Numbered from the stretch's first letter, positions 16,335 through 26,276 are shown. The stretch: DNA of 64,000 nucleotides from Gemmatimonadota bacterium (GCA_028877215.1 JAPPFJ010000007.1:62001-126000); one strand, 5' to 3'. Translations and numbers: made by a program. The notes: generated by a model not told the origin, from the letters alone.

Positions 16335-18692
16335 TCAACCGCCTCCGTCGTCAGGCTCCGGTTCCACCGCCTCCTCCGACGCCGAATTCAGTTTCCAGCG
16401 GATGCGAAACCGTTCCCGGTCGACGTCCGCCTGCTCGAGCGGCACGGATACCACCGACCGCAGGTCTGCATGTACCTCGTCACGCTCAAGCCGGAAGCGT
16501 TTCAGTTCGCCGGTTGCCTGCATCGCAGCCTGATCGTGATAGTTGTCCGACTCCGGGTCCTCACTGTTGCCGAAGGACTGAAGGCTCCAGGACCGAAGGG
16601 AATCCGCCAACTCCACCACCATTGTATACGCCGATCCGCCCTCGACGCGAAACAGGCCGTCCTCACCGGGCTTCGACCAGGTGGTATGCAGCGCCCGCGT
16701 ACCGGGCGCCGAACCGCCCACCGGGAAGAGGCGGCCGCCCCGTTCAAACACGTGCGCTTCGCCCCAGGGAACATCCAGCCTCCCGTAGGTCGCCATCATC
16801 TGCTCGACAACCATCCTCAATGCCTCGAGTGCCAGTTTCTCCAGAATCTCCAATCGGCTCGTCTGCTCGGGCAATACCCCGGAGTTTAGCTCATTGAACC
16901 TGTTTTTCCAGAGCGAGAACAACACCGTGGCACGGCTGTCGACCGTCGCCCGGTTGTCCCAGTCGCGCAGAAGCTCCACGGCATGGGCCAGCCGCCTGTC
17001 AGGATCGTAGATTTCCCACCACGATCGGTTGTACGCCCTGAAGATGAACGCCTTCAGTTCCTCAGAAGCGATCAGATACGGATCTCGGGCCAGTTCCTTT
17101 AACTGGCGCAGCGTGGCTTTCCGGTTGGCCGACAGCCAGGTCAGCAGACGCTGACCGCGGTCGTCCAGCCCGCCCCAGCCCATGTAAGGAGGAAAGTCGG
17201 TGGGCCTGAGCCCGCTGTCATGGGTCACGAAATTTGGCGCGACATTGCAGTTCTGCAGGAAATCCACGCGCGGATTCAGGATTCGCGGGAGCCGCTCGTA
17301 CCCGATAATACGACGCCACTCCGTATCCGGCACCCAGCCCGGGACCGGACTCCGCCAATCGAATTCTTCCGCGCGATTCGGGCTTCGCGCGCTATACACG
17401 TATAACATTCGTCCTTCCGCGTCGCCGTACAGGACGTGGAACATGGGAAGCTGAAGCTTCCGCAACGCGGCCTCGAACGCATCCGGGTCGCGCGCCCGAT
17501 TGATCGCGTAGAACTGCCCTATGGTATTGACGACGTCCTCGGCGCTGCACCGGCCCGCATAGGCCCAATCGTCACCAGCCTTGTAGATCGGGCCGTGGTG
17601 GGAATAGAGCAACTCTCGCTCGACCTCCCGGATCCCCTGAGGATCCGCGACCCGGATCTGCACGCGCTGCGACGACATCCGCCTCTTTTCCTTCTCGAAC
17701 ACGTACCGCTTCCGGTTCGCCGGATCCAGTTTCAGCTCGTACAAATCGAAAACATCGGCCTCGTTGGCCGCCAGCGACCACGCCATGTGCAGGTTGTGGC
17801 CCGCCAGAATGACCGGAATCCCGAACAGGGTCACTCCCGCCACGTTCAATCCCTCGCGACTGACAAGGTGCGCCTCGTACGGTTGAAAGGGCGCCCGCCA
17901 CGGCAGGTGCAAATCCATCACGAAAACGGGGTTGCCGACAGCTGTCCGTGAACCACCGAGGACAAACATATTCGACGTCGCGCGGGTACGTAGGAACGGC
18001 GTCAGTCCTTTCTTCGCCAGTTCCGGCCGCCCCGCCTGCTCCGCAAACATCATGACCAGCCATCGGGACAGCGCCACGACGTCCGTACCGCCGACGTGTG
18101 CGACCCAGTCCGGCAACTCGTCCCTGTATACATCGATATAGTGGTTCACGCCGTTGGCAAATGCGCCGATCAGATCACGGATCTCGGGCGGCAGCGCGCC
18201 GTATCGCGCAACGGCTATGCTCCGGATTCGCCAGAGCAGCGCCCGCTCGTCGCTTTCCAGGTAACCGGCGCCAAGCACTTCCGACGCCGTTCCCGCCGCC
18301 GCGCGGTAGTTCAGCAACATGGGAATCAGGTGATCCTGGGCCTGCGCGTACCCGAAACCGAACGCGACGTCGACGTCCCGCCTGCCGTATATATGGGGCA
18401 CGCCATAGCGGTCCCTCAGAATCCGGGCGCTGCCTTCAGGCGGAATAAACAGCAAATCGCCATACTGCTCCAGACGGGAAGCCAGCGGGACCTCGGGCAG
18501 GAAGAGCTTCACGCTGTCCTGGAAAGTTGACGGCGCCGCGGCATGCGCGTGGTCGACTCGCAAGGCGCAGACCAGCATGACACCCGCGAGAGTCCGAATC
18601 CATGGCGTTAGTGCGGATGGCCCGCAAGCGCCATTCGGGACGGAAAACGGGGGCTGCTCACATTCTGATGAGGTGATGTTTCGTGATCGCAT
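16335..18692 (-). CDS. Penicillin acylase family Ntn-hydrolase, probably exported
   Basis: 785 residues. An N-terminal hydrophobic segment (residues about 31-51, ending HAHAAAPS) looks like a signal sequence. The alpha-chain region has RDRYGVPHIYG and FGFGYAQAQDHL. The beta-chain nucleophile is the Ser of RATSNMFVLGGSRT, with VMDLHLPW and AGHNLHMAWSLAANEADVFDLY after it, all typical of the penicillin/cephalosporin/AHL acylase family. It would be autocleaved before that Ser and hydrolyse an amide of a hydrophobic acid in the periplasm. It could supply the free acid used by the CoA-transferase genes downstream; that link is inference. Confidence 0.85.
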   Translation of the reverse strand: MRSRNITSSECEQPPFSVPNGACGPSALTPWIRTLAGVMLVCALRVDHAHAAAPSTFQDSVKLFLPEVPLASRLEQYGDLLFIPPEGSARILRDRYGVPHIYGRRDVDVAFGFGYAQAQDHLIPMLLNYRAAAGTASEVLGAGYLESDERALLWRIRSIAVARYGALPPEIRDLIGAFANGVNHYIDVYRDELPDWVAHVGGTDVVALSRWLVMMFAEQAGRPELAKKGLTPFLRTRATSNMFVLGGSRTAVGNPVFVMDLHLPWRAPFQPYEAHLVSREGLNVAGVTLFGIPVILAGHNLHMAWSLAANEADVFDLYELKLDPANRKRYVFEKEKRRMSSQRVQIRVADPQGIREVERELLYSHHGPIYKAGDDWAYAGRCSAEDVVNTIGQFYAINRARDPDAFEAALRKLQLPMFHVLYGDAEGRMLYVYSARSPNRAEEFDWRSPVPGWVPDTEWRRIIGYERLPRILNPRVDFLQNCNVAPNFVTHDSGLRPTDFPPYMGWGGLDDRGQRLLTWLSANRKATLRQLKELARDPYLIASEELKAFIFRAYNRSWWEIYDPDRRLAHAVELLRDWDNRATVDSRATVLFSLWKNRFNELNSGVLPEQTSRLEILEKLALEALRMVVEQMMATYGRLDVPWGEAHVFERGGRLFPVGGSAPGTRALHTTWSKPGEDGLFRVEGGSAYTMVVELADSLRSWSLQSFGNSEDPESDNYHDQAAMQATGELKRFRLERDEVHADLRSVVSVPLEQADVDRERFRIRWKLNSASEEAVEPEPDDGGG

Positions 18693-18778
18693 ACCGGGTG
18701 AAATGATTCCCGCGAAGAACGGTCATATAGACGGGACGCATTTACGGCGCGTCCGCCCGCAATACGTGGAACACCTTC

Positions 18779-20398
18779 TCAGTTGCTGGTCAGCCCTCGC
18801 CGCAACACCCTCCCGCCCCTCGTTCCCGTTGCCTTGCCCTCCTCGATCGCGGCGACGCCGTTGACGAAAAGCCAGCGGACCCCTACCGAATAGAGACAGG
18901 GATTCTGAATTGTCGCCCGGTCCAGCATCCCGTCGGGATCGAACAGGACCAGGTCCGCCTTTTTCCCTTCCTGAACAAGACCCCGGTCCGCAAACCCCAT
19001 TCTTTCGGCAGGAAACCGCGTCAGCTTTTGCACAAGGGACTCGAGGGACAGCACCCCCCGTTCACGAACCAGCGTTCGGATCAGATAGGCCATGCCTCCG
19101 TAACATCGGGGATGTTCCCTCTCGTCCGCCAGCGGACCGGTATTGGCCATTGCAAGTCCATCCGAACCCACACCGCAGTACTTGCCCCGCGCGAGACGGT
19201 CGATGTCCGGGTCGGTCTTGTCCTCACCGTAAAAGCTGGCTGCGCCGCCCTCATCGACCAGTACGTCGCAGATTGCCTCGAACGGGTGCGTGTTTCGAAT
19301 GCGACCGATTTCGGCGAAGGTCCGTCCCGTCAGCTGCGCGTTGACGGCGCAGTTTCCCAGCCAGAGCTTGTGCCAGAGGCCGCGCTGCATCAGGACCGTC
19401 TTCGTGCTCCCACCGAGTTCCGATCCGTGATCCTGTATCTCCCGCCACATTCGTCGACGCTGCCGGGCCGCCTTCAATCGTTCCACCATCCGTCGATTTC
19501 CGCCCTCCAGCGCCCACGGCGGCAGGAGAGACTTGAGCGACGTGGACCCGGTCGCATAAAATTCGGTTTCCGCCGTTACATCCTGCCCTTCGGCCTGCGC
19601 GCGGTCGATCCGTTCCAGCAGACGGTCCGCGGAACCCGTCGCCGGAGGACAGGGCGTTATGTGAGAGGCGTGAACGGGAACACCCGCCTCCTCTCCGATC
19701 ATAATCGCCTCCTCCAATGCCTCCATAATGGACGCTGTATAGTTGCGCATGTGCGTCGCGTAGATTCCGCCGTACGGGGCGGTCACGGCCGTCAGCGCGA
19801 TAATCTCGTCTGTCTTCGCGCTGCTGCCCGGCATGTAGGTCAGTCCGGTGGACAGTCCCAGCGCACCCTGGGCCATCTGGGCCTCCACCAGCGCTTTCAT
19901 TTCCTCCATCTCCCGCAGGGCGGGCCGCTGCGTGGATTGTCCCATCACCGTGTGACGAACCGCGCCATGGCCCACAAAAAACGCGGCATTGATGGCCACG
20001 CCCTTCCGCTCCAGCGTGTTGAAATACCCGGCCGCGGATGCCCAGTCCGCCGCCACTGCAGACCGCAGTCGAGCCGAGTCGAACGGGCCGAAATAGAACC
20101 CGTTTCCCCCAACCGGAAATGCCGAAATGCCGCAGTTTCCGCACACGTGGGTCGTCACGCCCTGAAAGAGCGCGCTCTCGCCCCGTCCGTCGATCAGCAG
20201 GCTGTAGTCCGAATGGGTGTGGATGTCGATGAATCCCGGCGCCGCCGTCAACCCCGCCGCGTCGATCTCCACCCTGGACGGGCCCGACACATCCCCCACG
20301 GCCGCGATTCTGTCCCCTTCAATACCCACGTCGCCGACGAAGGCGGCCGCGCCGGTTCCATCGACGACTCTGGCATTTCGGATCAGAACGTCAAACAT
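18779..20398 (-). CDS. N-acyl-D-amino-acid deacylase / D-aminoacylase-like amidohydrolase
   Basis: 539 residues from the ATG at 20398; the frame continues 23 codons upstream, but MFDVLIRNARVVDGTG is the typical first strand of this family. Metal and active-site motifs are GFIDIHTHSDY, VTTHVCGNCGISAFP, GALGLSTGLTYMPG, YATHMRNY, HASHITPC and GVGSDGLAM. The cysteine in CGNCG is the bridging ligand seen in D-aminoacylases. It would release a D-amino acid (or related amine) from an N-acyl compound. It lies 86 bases upstream of the penicillin acylase-like gene and 93 bases downstream of the mandelate racemase-like gene, all in the same direction. Confidence 0.85.
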   Translation of the reverse strand: MFDVLIRNARVVDGTGAAAFVGDVGIEGDRIAAVGDVSGPSRVEIDAAGLTAAPGFIDIHTHSDYSLLIDGRGESALFQGVTTHVCGNCGISAFPVGGNGFYFGPFDSARLRSAVAADWASAAGYFNTLERKGVAINAAFFVGHGAVRHTVMGQSTQRPALREMEEMKALVEAQMAQGALGLSTGLTYMPGSSAKTDEIIALTAVTAPYGGIYATHMRNYTASIMEALEEAIMIGEEAGVPVHASHITPCPPATGSADRLLERIDRAQAEGQDVTAETEFYATGSTSLKSLLPPWALEGGNRRMVERLKAARQRRRMWREIQDHGSELGGSTKTVLMQRGLWHKLWLGNCAVNAQLTGRTFAEIGRIRNTHPFEAICDVLVDEGGAASFYGEDKTDPDIDRLARGKYCGVGSDGLAMANTGPLADEREHPRCYGGMAYLIRTLVRERGVLSLESLVQKLTRFPAERMGFADRGLVQEGKKADLVLFDPDGMLDRATIQNPCLYSVGVRWLFVNGVAAIEEGKATGTRGGRVLRRGLTSN

Positions 20399-20491
20399 GA
20401 TCGGTGCGTTTCCGGAGTGCGATTTAACGTCGGTTCCGAAGGCCGGCCGCAGCCGGGCAAGGTGCATAGGCGTCAGCCACCCGCCGCCCCT

Positions 20492-21613
20492 TCAAAAGGG
20501 GTCCCCCACGCGCCACCGATGTTTCTCCACGCCGTCCATGTTCAGTTCCACCCCCAGGCCCGGTCCTTCCGGCAGCACCAGGCGGCCCTCTTCGACTCTC
20601 AGGGGTTCGACCAGAATCTCATCCCGCCATTCAATTCCGGTGACAAACTCCATCGGCGCTTCGTTCGGGATAGAAGCCAGCAGATGCGCCGCCGCCAGAA
20701 TACCCACCGGCCCCTTCGTATTGTGAAAGGAAATCGGAACGTGGTAGGTGTCGGCAATCGCCGCGATCTTCTTCACCTCCGTTATTCCGCCCGCGTACAT
20801 GAGGTCCGGTTGCGCGATATCGATTCCATCCAGTTCCAGCAGTTGCCGGTACTGTGTCTTCGTGTTCAGCCGTTCGCTGCCCATAATCGGAATGGACGTC
20901 CGGCTCCTCACTTTCGGATACGCGGACAGATCCTCGGGAGGAACCGGATCCTCGAAACAGAACAGACCGTAGGGCTCCAGCGCGCGGGCCAGCCGTACGG
21001 CCCCGCCGACCGTAAACCGTCCGTGGCAGTCGACCAGAAGGTCGACATCCGGACCAACCGCTTCCCTGGCGGCCGCAAAACAGGCCGCGGTTTCGCCCGG
21101 TGCGCCATCGTCCAGGTAGAATTCGAACGGGCGACCGGTATTCGATCGCGCACCGGTCTTCAGCGCCTTGAAACCCCTGTCTGCCCAGAACCTGGCACTC
21201 TTTGCCGACGCTTCGGGTGTCGCGCCGCTGAAGTGTGTATACACTCGAACACTGTCCCGGAATCTTCCTCCCAGCAACTCCACCAGCGGAAGGTTCGCCG
21301 CCTTCCCCTTCAGGTCCCACAGCGCCTGGTCGATTCCGCTCAGGGCACTCATCCACACGGGTCCCACCATCCGCCAGATCCCGCTGCGTGACGATATCCT
21401 GTAGATCTTGTGCCAGAGATACTCGATTCTCGAGACATCCTCGCCAACCAGTTCCTGTTTCATGTGTTCCAGCGCCGATGCCACCACGGGCTCTTTTTGA
21501 GAGTAGGTTGCCTCTCCCAGTCCCACCGGCCCTTCGTCCGTGTGCACCCGTACGATTGTCCACTTCCGCCCGGGCGAGTTGATCAGAATCGTATCGATGT
21601 CCCGGATTTTCAT
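20492..21613 (-). CDS. Mandelate racemase/muconate lactonizing enzyme family protein (enolase superfamily)
   Basis: 373 residues. The barrel contains the Mg2+ ligands in LLVDCHGRF, CFEDPVPPE and MGSERLNT, and a likely catalytic histidine in SFHNTKGP. The FED-PVPPED and CHGR pattern resembles acid-sugar dehydratases (D-galactonate dehydratase-like) more than true mandelate racemase. It would dehydrate or epimerise a hydroxy acid by proton abstraction alpha to a carboxylate. Its ATG overlaps the stop of the upstream isochorismatase-like gene by four bases, so the two are translationally coupled. Confidence 0.85.
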   Translation of the reverse strand: MKIRDIDTILINSPGRKWTIVRVHTDEGPVGLGEATYSQKEPVVASALEHMKQELVGEDVSRIEYLWHKIYRISSRSGIWRMVGPVWMSALSGIDQALWDLKGKAANLPLVELLGGRFRDSVRVYTHFSGATPEASAKSARFWADRGFKALKTGARSNTGRPFEFYLDDGAPGETAACFAAAREAVGPDVDLLVDCHGRFTVGGAVRLARALEPYGLFCFEDPVPPEDLSAYPKVRSRTSIPIMGSERLNTKTQYRQLLELDGIDIAQPDLMYAGGITEVKKIAAIADTYHVPISFHNTKGPVGILAAAHLLASIPNEAPMEFVTGIEWRDEILVEPLRVEEGRLVLPEGPGLGVELNMDGVEKHRWRVGDPF

Positions 21614-22338
21614 GCGGGCTTCTCCAGCTGTTTACATGAGGCCGCGAACTCGGCGGACGTCGTGGTAAAACCGATCAGGTGCTCGAACTGGCGAAGCATC
21701 ATCCGGTTCACCCATCCGCCCTCGGGCAGGCTGTCGTCCAGGGTATCCGGAAACTCGATTTCACCGGGCGGATTCGAACAGTCACGCAGCAGGATCACCC
21801 GATAATTGTGCCCCATCGCCTCCGCGCACGTGTAGTGCAGGCATGCACGGCGGCTGTAGCCCACCACGAACAGATTCTGGATGTCCCAGGAACGCAGCCT
21901 CTGATCGAGAAACGTATCGCGAAATCCGCTCCACATCCACTTGGGAAAATTCGGCTCGCCGGGGCGCGGCGCCACGCAATCCACGTAGACCGGTTTGTAA
22001 TCCGGCTTCTTGGTCCAGCTCTCCATCAGGTCGCCGTTGGGCACCTTGGTCCTGCTCCAGAATTGTCCCGCCACACAACCGGGATCGGCCACGAGTCTCA
22101 AGTCGTTATGGACGTACGCCACTTTCATTTTCACGGACCGGGCGGCCTCAAGGGCCGGTCCGATAAAGTGCTGCGTTGTCGGATGCGGCATTCTTTCGCC
22201 CTTGAACGAATAGCCTCCATCCACGTCCACAAGCAGGAAACAACAGCGTTCGAGCGGCAACGCAAGGTCCTCATAACCGTAATCGTAACCGCCGGGGTAG
22301 TCCTTGTAGTAACGTACCGGCACCTCGATATTCGCCAT
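21610..22338 (-). CDS. Isochorismatase-like cysteine hydrolase
   Basis: 242 residues from the ATG at 22338, selected by the strong GGGAGGAGG ribosome-binding site just upstream; the frame is open 26 codons further. The fold is shown by CCFLLVDVDGGYS (catalytic Asp), a lysine in SRTKVPNG and the nucleophile cysteine in GYSRRACLHYTCAEA. Relatives hydrolyse amides such as N-carbamoylsarcosine, nicotinamide or ureidoacrylate. It is the first gene of the long co-directional catabolic run and overlaps the mandelate racemase-like gene by four bases. Confidence 0.75.
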   Translation of the reverse strand: MANIEVPVRYYKDYPGGYDYGYEDLALPLERCCFLLVDVDGGYSFKGERMPHPTTQHFIGPALEAARSVKMKVAYVHNDLRLVADPGCVAGQFWSRTKVPNGDLMESWTKKPDYKPVYVDCVAPRPGEPNFPKWMWSGFRDTFLDQRLRSWDIQNLFVVGYSRRACLHYTCAEAMGHNYRVILLRDCSNPPGEIEFPDTLDDSLPEGGWVNRMMLRQFEHLIGFTTTSAEFAASCKQLEKPA

Positions 22339-22468
22339 GTGAGACGCCTCCTCCCTGTTGTCGCGCGCGTCCGCGGGGTTCACACGGGGAGCACGACGGA
22401 AAGACATGTGCAGCAACCTGCCAATTTGGCGGGGAACGGACGCCCGGCCGCCGCCTGATCGGCAGACG

Positions 22469-25000
22469 TCAGTTCAACACAACCCGAAGGGTCTTGATTT
22501 CGAAGGGGGTGAATGCGATGGCGTCGACGTCCAGATCCCGAACGCGGCGTTCCATAAGGTCCGTTTCATGGAGCGAGACGACGTTTCGGCACGAGACCAG
22601 CCGGGCTTCGCATGTGCCGCCGACGGTCTCGTAAGCCCGCAGGATCAGCCCTTCGCCGTCTTCCGCCTGTTTAATTGCCGTACAAACAATGCCGGGACCG
22701 TCGAGGCTGATGAACTGCATTCGATCCGGCAATGACTTCTCCGAAACCAGGTCATACACGACCCTGGCGTTCAAAGCCTGGCGGAGTTCCCATCCGTCCC
22801 GAAACGCATTTCCCCGCGCGAAATCGCCCTGATATGCCCGTATGGAATATCTGCTCGTCACCGCGTCCGGAAACCCGCGCCAGATGACGTTATAGGAATA
22901 CGACGCAGGGTCGAGTCCGGAATGCAGGACCTCGCCGCGCACTTCGCCGGCGCCGAACTGAAACGCCTTCCGGTCCGATGCGATCACGAAGCCGCGATCG
23001 GGCCCATCCACGGCCACCCATCCCTGACAGATCCGCTGCACTTCGAGCGAGGCGTTTCCAGCCCCGGCTTCCTCGAGTTTCTGATGGCCGTGAGGCGTGC
23101 CATACCGGATCGTGCTGACGGCGACCGGGAAGACCATCTGCACCCTTACCGGATTTCGGTCCCGCCACTGGAGCCGGAGTTCCACGTCCACCCTGTCCAG
23201 TTCGCCGTAAACCCGGTACCTGATCTCACAGGGCGACGACAACAGTTTCCCGGCAACAAGCAACGTCGCCCGCACCTCGCCGCTCTCTTCGAGATCGACG
23301 CGTTCGACCGCCATCTCGAACCGCCTGCCGGTGACGGCGGATCGGTCGGTCAGGGCTTCCTCGGTGCCAATGAGATGAATTCCGTCGACCAGCGGACCGT
23401 CCGCGCTTCTGTCCGACACGCGCACGCGACCTGTTATTTCGTCAACTTCGAGGTCGACGGATGCCGTCCTGAAACGGCGGCCGATCCGCACGCTTCCGAA
23501 TGCTTCGGACACGCGGTCCTCGACGTCTTCCAGTACAAAGCTGGGCTCGGGAAATTCAGGCGCCATCAGCCCCGGCGCCATTGTCTCCGGCTGCTGGATG
23601 CCCACGAGCGGCTGCGTTTCCGTAACGCCGGGAACGAGATAATAGGTCGCATATCCGTTTGCCGGTACCTGGCGAGCCATAAACATCAGACGCACTTCGG
23701 CGGTCTCGGTCTGCCTGCCCGCCAGCTCCTGGAACGGCACCGTCCCACCGGAAGCATCAACCAGCTTATATGTTTCGTACCGGGAAAAGTCGGTCCCTTC
23801 CACCGCCCCGTAAAACGTGACATGGATTTCCGCCAGGCCGGTACGGGTCCACGAAAGCGGATTGAATACCACGACGGGCATCCTGCCTTCCGGACCGTCG
23901 TGGGGCGTCACCCGTTCCGCGATCATCCGTTCAGCCTGGCACACAATCCCTGACGCCGCCGCAATCACGTTCTGCTGGTCGGTCCGCCTGTACTCCAGTC
24001 CCTCCATTGCAGCCGCGCCGTCGTAACGGTACGCCGTCGACTCCAGCTGCCGCAGCCACGCCGATTCGAGGGCGGCACGAGGATACGTGAACGCAACGAG
24101 ACTCTCCGCCATGGCCGACAACTGCTCTGCACGCGACAGCCCGCAGACAGCCCGGTCGTTCAGGGGCGCGGTTCCCGGGAACACCGGTTCTAGATGCGAA
24201 CCGCCGGGCGGATTCGCAGCGTCGACCTCGGGCAGTCGTTCTTCGAGCTGAGACTTCGGGATGACGCTCGACGGCGTCCCAAGCCTTATGCGGATCGCTT
24301 CGTTCTCTGCCCACTCCAGCAACTCGTCCAGGGCGTTTTCGCACGGCTGAACCATCGGGCCGCCCCAATGCAGAGGCAACCTCCCTTCGTGCATCTCGCG
24401 TTGACGTGCAATTTCCGCGTTTCGGAGCCGCCTGGTCTGCGGCGTTCCGCGAACGGCTTCCCAGAGCAACCCGCTTCCCCCGGTTGCGTTCCAGCAGACC
24501 ACCTGCGAGCCATCCGGCGCCCTCCAGCGGAACAGAACGGGCTGCTTCCATCCTGTACCGGTGATTACGACATGCCTGATTCCACACTTGAAGGCGGCCT
24601 GCACGTATTGCGAAGTCGTGCCTCCCCCGTCACCCAGATGCACAACTGTCGGATCCACGCCGAGCGCCTCGCGAGCGAAGGCCTTTCCGTAGAGCAGATT
24701 TCGGACCAGGTCTTCGCCGGCGGACAGACGGTGATCCATCTGGGTCCAGGCAGCCCCCAATTCCAGACGCCCACGGGAAACCGCCTCCCGGACCCGCGCC
24801 GCCGCCTCGGGATGAGACCTGAGATAGGCGCTCAGATAGACCGGGTTCTCGATTGAGAAACTGAAATCTTCCCTGGATTCCACCAGTCGCAAGACCCGTG
24901 AGATGACCTGCGCTGCGCGAGACAGGCACGCCTCTCTGTCGCCCAGTCCGAAGAGTGTGAGCCGGGAAAAAGGGACAACGTGTAATACGTCTTTCGACAT
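22469..25000 (-). CDS. GH38 alpha-mannosidase-like protein lacking the canonical zinc ligands
   Basis: 843 residues from the ATG at 25000 (a GTG at 25015 is possible). The middle and C-terminal parts read as glycoside hydrolase family 38: LELGAAWTQMDHRLSAGEDLVRN..., AWLRQLES, VVVFNPLSWTRTGLAEI and long beta-sandwich regions. The usual N-terminal HxHxDxxW zinc motif is replaced by LHVVPFSRLTLFG, and the later NQFHDILPG block is replaced by LESTAYRYDGA. An aspartate in HLGDGGGTTSQ sits where the nucleophile is expected. It may be an inactive or re-purposed GH38 fold, or a metal-independent enzyme. No signal peptide was seen. Confidence 0.7.
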   Translation of the reverse strand: MSKDVLHVVPFSRLTLFGLGDREACLSRAAQVISRVLRLVESREDFSFSIENPVYLSAYLRSHPEAAARVREAVSRGRLELGAAWTQMDHRLSAGEDLVRNLLYGKAFAREALGVDPTVVHLGDGGGTTSQYVQAAFKCGIRHVVITGTGWKQPVLFRWRAPDGSQVVCWNATGGSGLLWEAVRGTPQTRRLRNAEIARQREMHEGRLPLHWGGPMVQPCENALDELLEWAENEAIRIRLGTPSSVIPKSQLEERLPEVDAANPPGGSHLEPVFPGTAPLNDRAVCGLSRAEQLSAMAESLVAFTYPRAALESAWLRQLESTAYRYDGAAAMEGLEYRRTDQQNVIAAASGIVCQAERMIAERVTPHDGPEGRMPVVVFNPLSWTRTGLAEIHVTFYGAVEGTDFSRYETYKLVDASGGTVPFQELAGRQTETAEVRLMFMARQVPANGYATYYLVPGVTETQPLVGIQQPETMAPGLMAPEFPEPSFVLEDVEDRVSEAFGSVRIGRRFRTASVDLEVDEITGRVRVSDRSADGPLVDGIHLIGTEEALTDRSAVTGRRFEMAVERVDLEESGEVRATLLVAGKLLSSPCEIRYRVYGELDRVDVELRLQWRDRNPVRVQMVFPVAVSTIRYGTPHGHQKLEEAGAGNASLEVQRICQGWVAVDGPDRGFVIASDRKAFQFGAGEVRGEVLHSGLDPASYSYNVIWRGFPDAVTSRYSIRAYQGDFARGNAFRDGWELRQALNARVVYDLVSEKSLPDRMQFISLDGPGIVCTAIKQAEDGEGLILRAYETVGGTCEARLVSCRNVVSLHETDLMERRVRDLDVDAIAFTPFEIKTLRVVLN

Positions 25001-25067
25001 GGAGATTTCGACCACCGGTCAGGTCGGCCGTCGTGCGTTGTCGGATCGTCACAATAAGGCGCCTTAT

Positions 25068-25227
25068 CAGCCCGTTGAAAGAGTCCATCCGGGCTACGGC
25101 CGGCCCTTGCGGTCGAAATACTGCGTTGCGCGCCCTCGCCGAATCGCAGGATGGGACTCGGTTGCGCGCCTTGTCTTCGACCACATTGGCTCGGCCTCGC
25201 CTGCAGAGCGACTTTATCAACGGACTG
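25068..25227. mobile_element. Family A short inverted-repeat element, copy A1 (MITE-like)
   Basis: 160 bp, non-coding, ends CAGCCCGTTGAAAGAG and (reverse-complemented) CAGTCCGTTGATAAAG. Direct repeats of TTAT flank it on both sides, as expected for a target-site duplication. It closely matches copies at 43389, 43552, 48585 and 58818, here in the opposite orientation. It lies in the 427-base gap between the GH38-like gene and the EamA transporter; I see nothing else in that gap. Confidence 0.75.
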
Positions 25228-25427
25228 TTATGATACGGAGCGGCCGATTGCCTGTAAAGCGAAATCTCCTGTTCCAGGGGCATCCTCGCACGCGAGATAA
25301 GCGCTTGACCCTACCTCTCCCTCCGGCTATCTTGGACCGCTGATCCATCCTGTCTTGCTGCGCCGGTTCCGGTGCCGCTTCGTCAGAGCGCTGACGTTGG
25401 AAGCTGTCTTTGCTGCCTCCCGGCAGC

Positions 25428-26276
25428 CTAGCCGCCCAGCTTGACCAGCGCCAGGCCCAGCACAATCGCGGCAATCCCCGTGGCTTTGTGCCATCCGAAT
25501 CGCTCGCCCAGGAAGAGAACACCCAGGGCGGCGCCGATGACCACGGAGAACTCCCTGACGGCGAGTATATAGCTGACCTTGCCAAGGCGCATTGCAAACA
25601 GTACGAGCAGATACGTCGCCATGGAACCGGGCCCCGCCCAGAGCGCATATCTCTTGAGTCCACGCCACGTCCGGACCACTGAAGGACGGTGCCGCAAGAG
25701 CACGTAGGGGGACAGGAGTACCGCTGGAATCAGAAAGAGGGAAAAGACGTAATGCACCGGATGAATATGCGATACGCCCTGCTTGTCCACGACGGAATAG
25801 ACGGCGATCGTCACTCCGACACAGAGTGCGTACGCCAGGGACCGGCGGTTCTTCGGCGTTCGCAAATCGGCGACGCCAAGAAGGATAATTCCAAGCACGA
25901 CGATCACAATTCCCGCCGCCCCCGGTATCGTAAGCCGCTCGTCGATAAGAATCCACGCCGCGAGCGCCGTCCCTCCCACGCCGGTGCCCCGCGCGAGAGG
26001 GTACACCACCGAAATCTCCCCCTCTTCGTATGCTTTGGCCAGCATCAGGAAATATACCGTATGGGCCAGGCCCGTAGCCGCAATAAAGGGCCATGCCGCC
26101 GCAACCGCGTCAGATTCGAGGGGGAAATAGCAGAAGGCCGGAACGCACAGGGCCACCGCAAACCACTTGCCCACCCACAGAACCGCCAGACTGCCGGACG
26201 CTTTTCGAACCGCGAAATTCCATGCGGCATGCATGACGGTGGAGATCAAAACCAGGACGAAAGCCTGTAACGGCAT
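25428..26276 (-). CDS. EamA/DMT-family transporter
   Basis: 282 residues with about ten hydrophobic helices in two five-helix halves, the layout of drug/metabolite transporters. Repeat signatures include YEEGEISVVYPLARGTG in the first half and REFSVVIGAALGVLFLGERF in the second. It is an inner-membrane protein, probably exporting or importing small metabolites; the substrate is not predictable. It is divergent from the M24 peptidase gene, with start codons about 130 bases apart. Confidence 0.85.
   Translation of the reverse strand: MPLQAFVLVLISTVMHAAWNFAVRKASGSLAVLWVGKWFAVALCVPAFCYFPLESDAVAAAWPFIAATGLAHTVYFLMLAKAYEEGEISVVYPLARGTGVGGTALAAWILIDERLTIPGAAGIVIVVLGIILLGVADLRTPKNRRSLAYALCVGVTIAVYSVVDKQGVSHIHPVHYVFSLFLIPAVLLSPYVLLRHRPSVVRTWRGLKRYALWAGPGSMATYLLVLFAMRLGKVSYILAVREFSVVIGAALGVLFLGERFGWHKATGIAAIVLGLALVKLGG

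Noticed and set aside
19028..21391. Plus-strand open frame of 787 codons opposite the D-aminoacylase and mandelate racemase genes
   Set aside because: Mirror of conserved codons on the other strand; no ribosome-binding site or domain.
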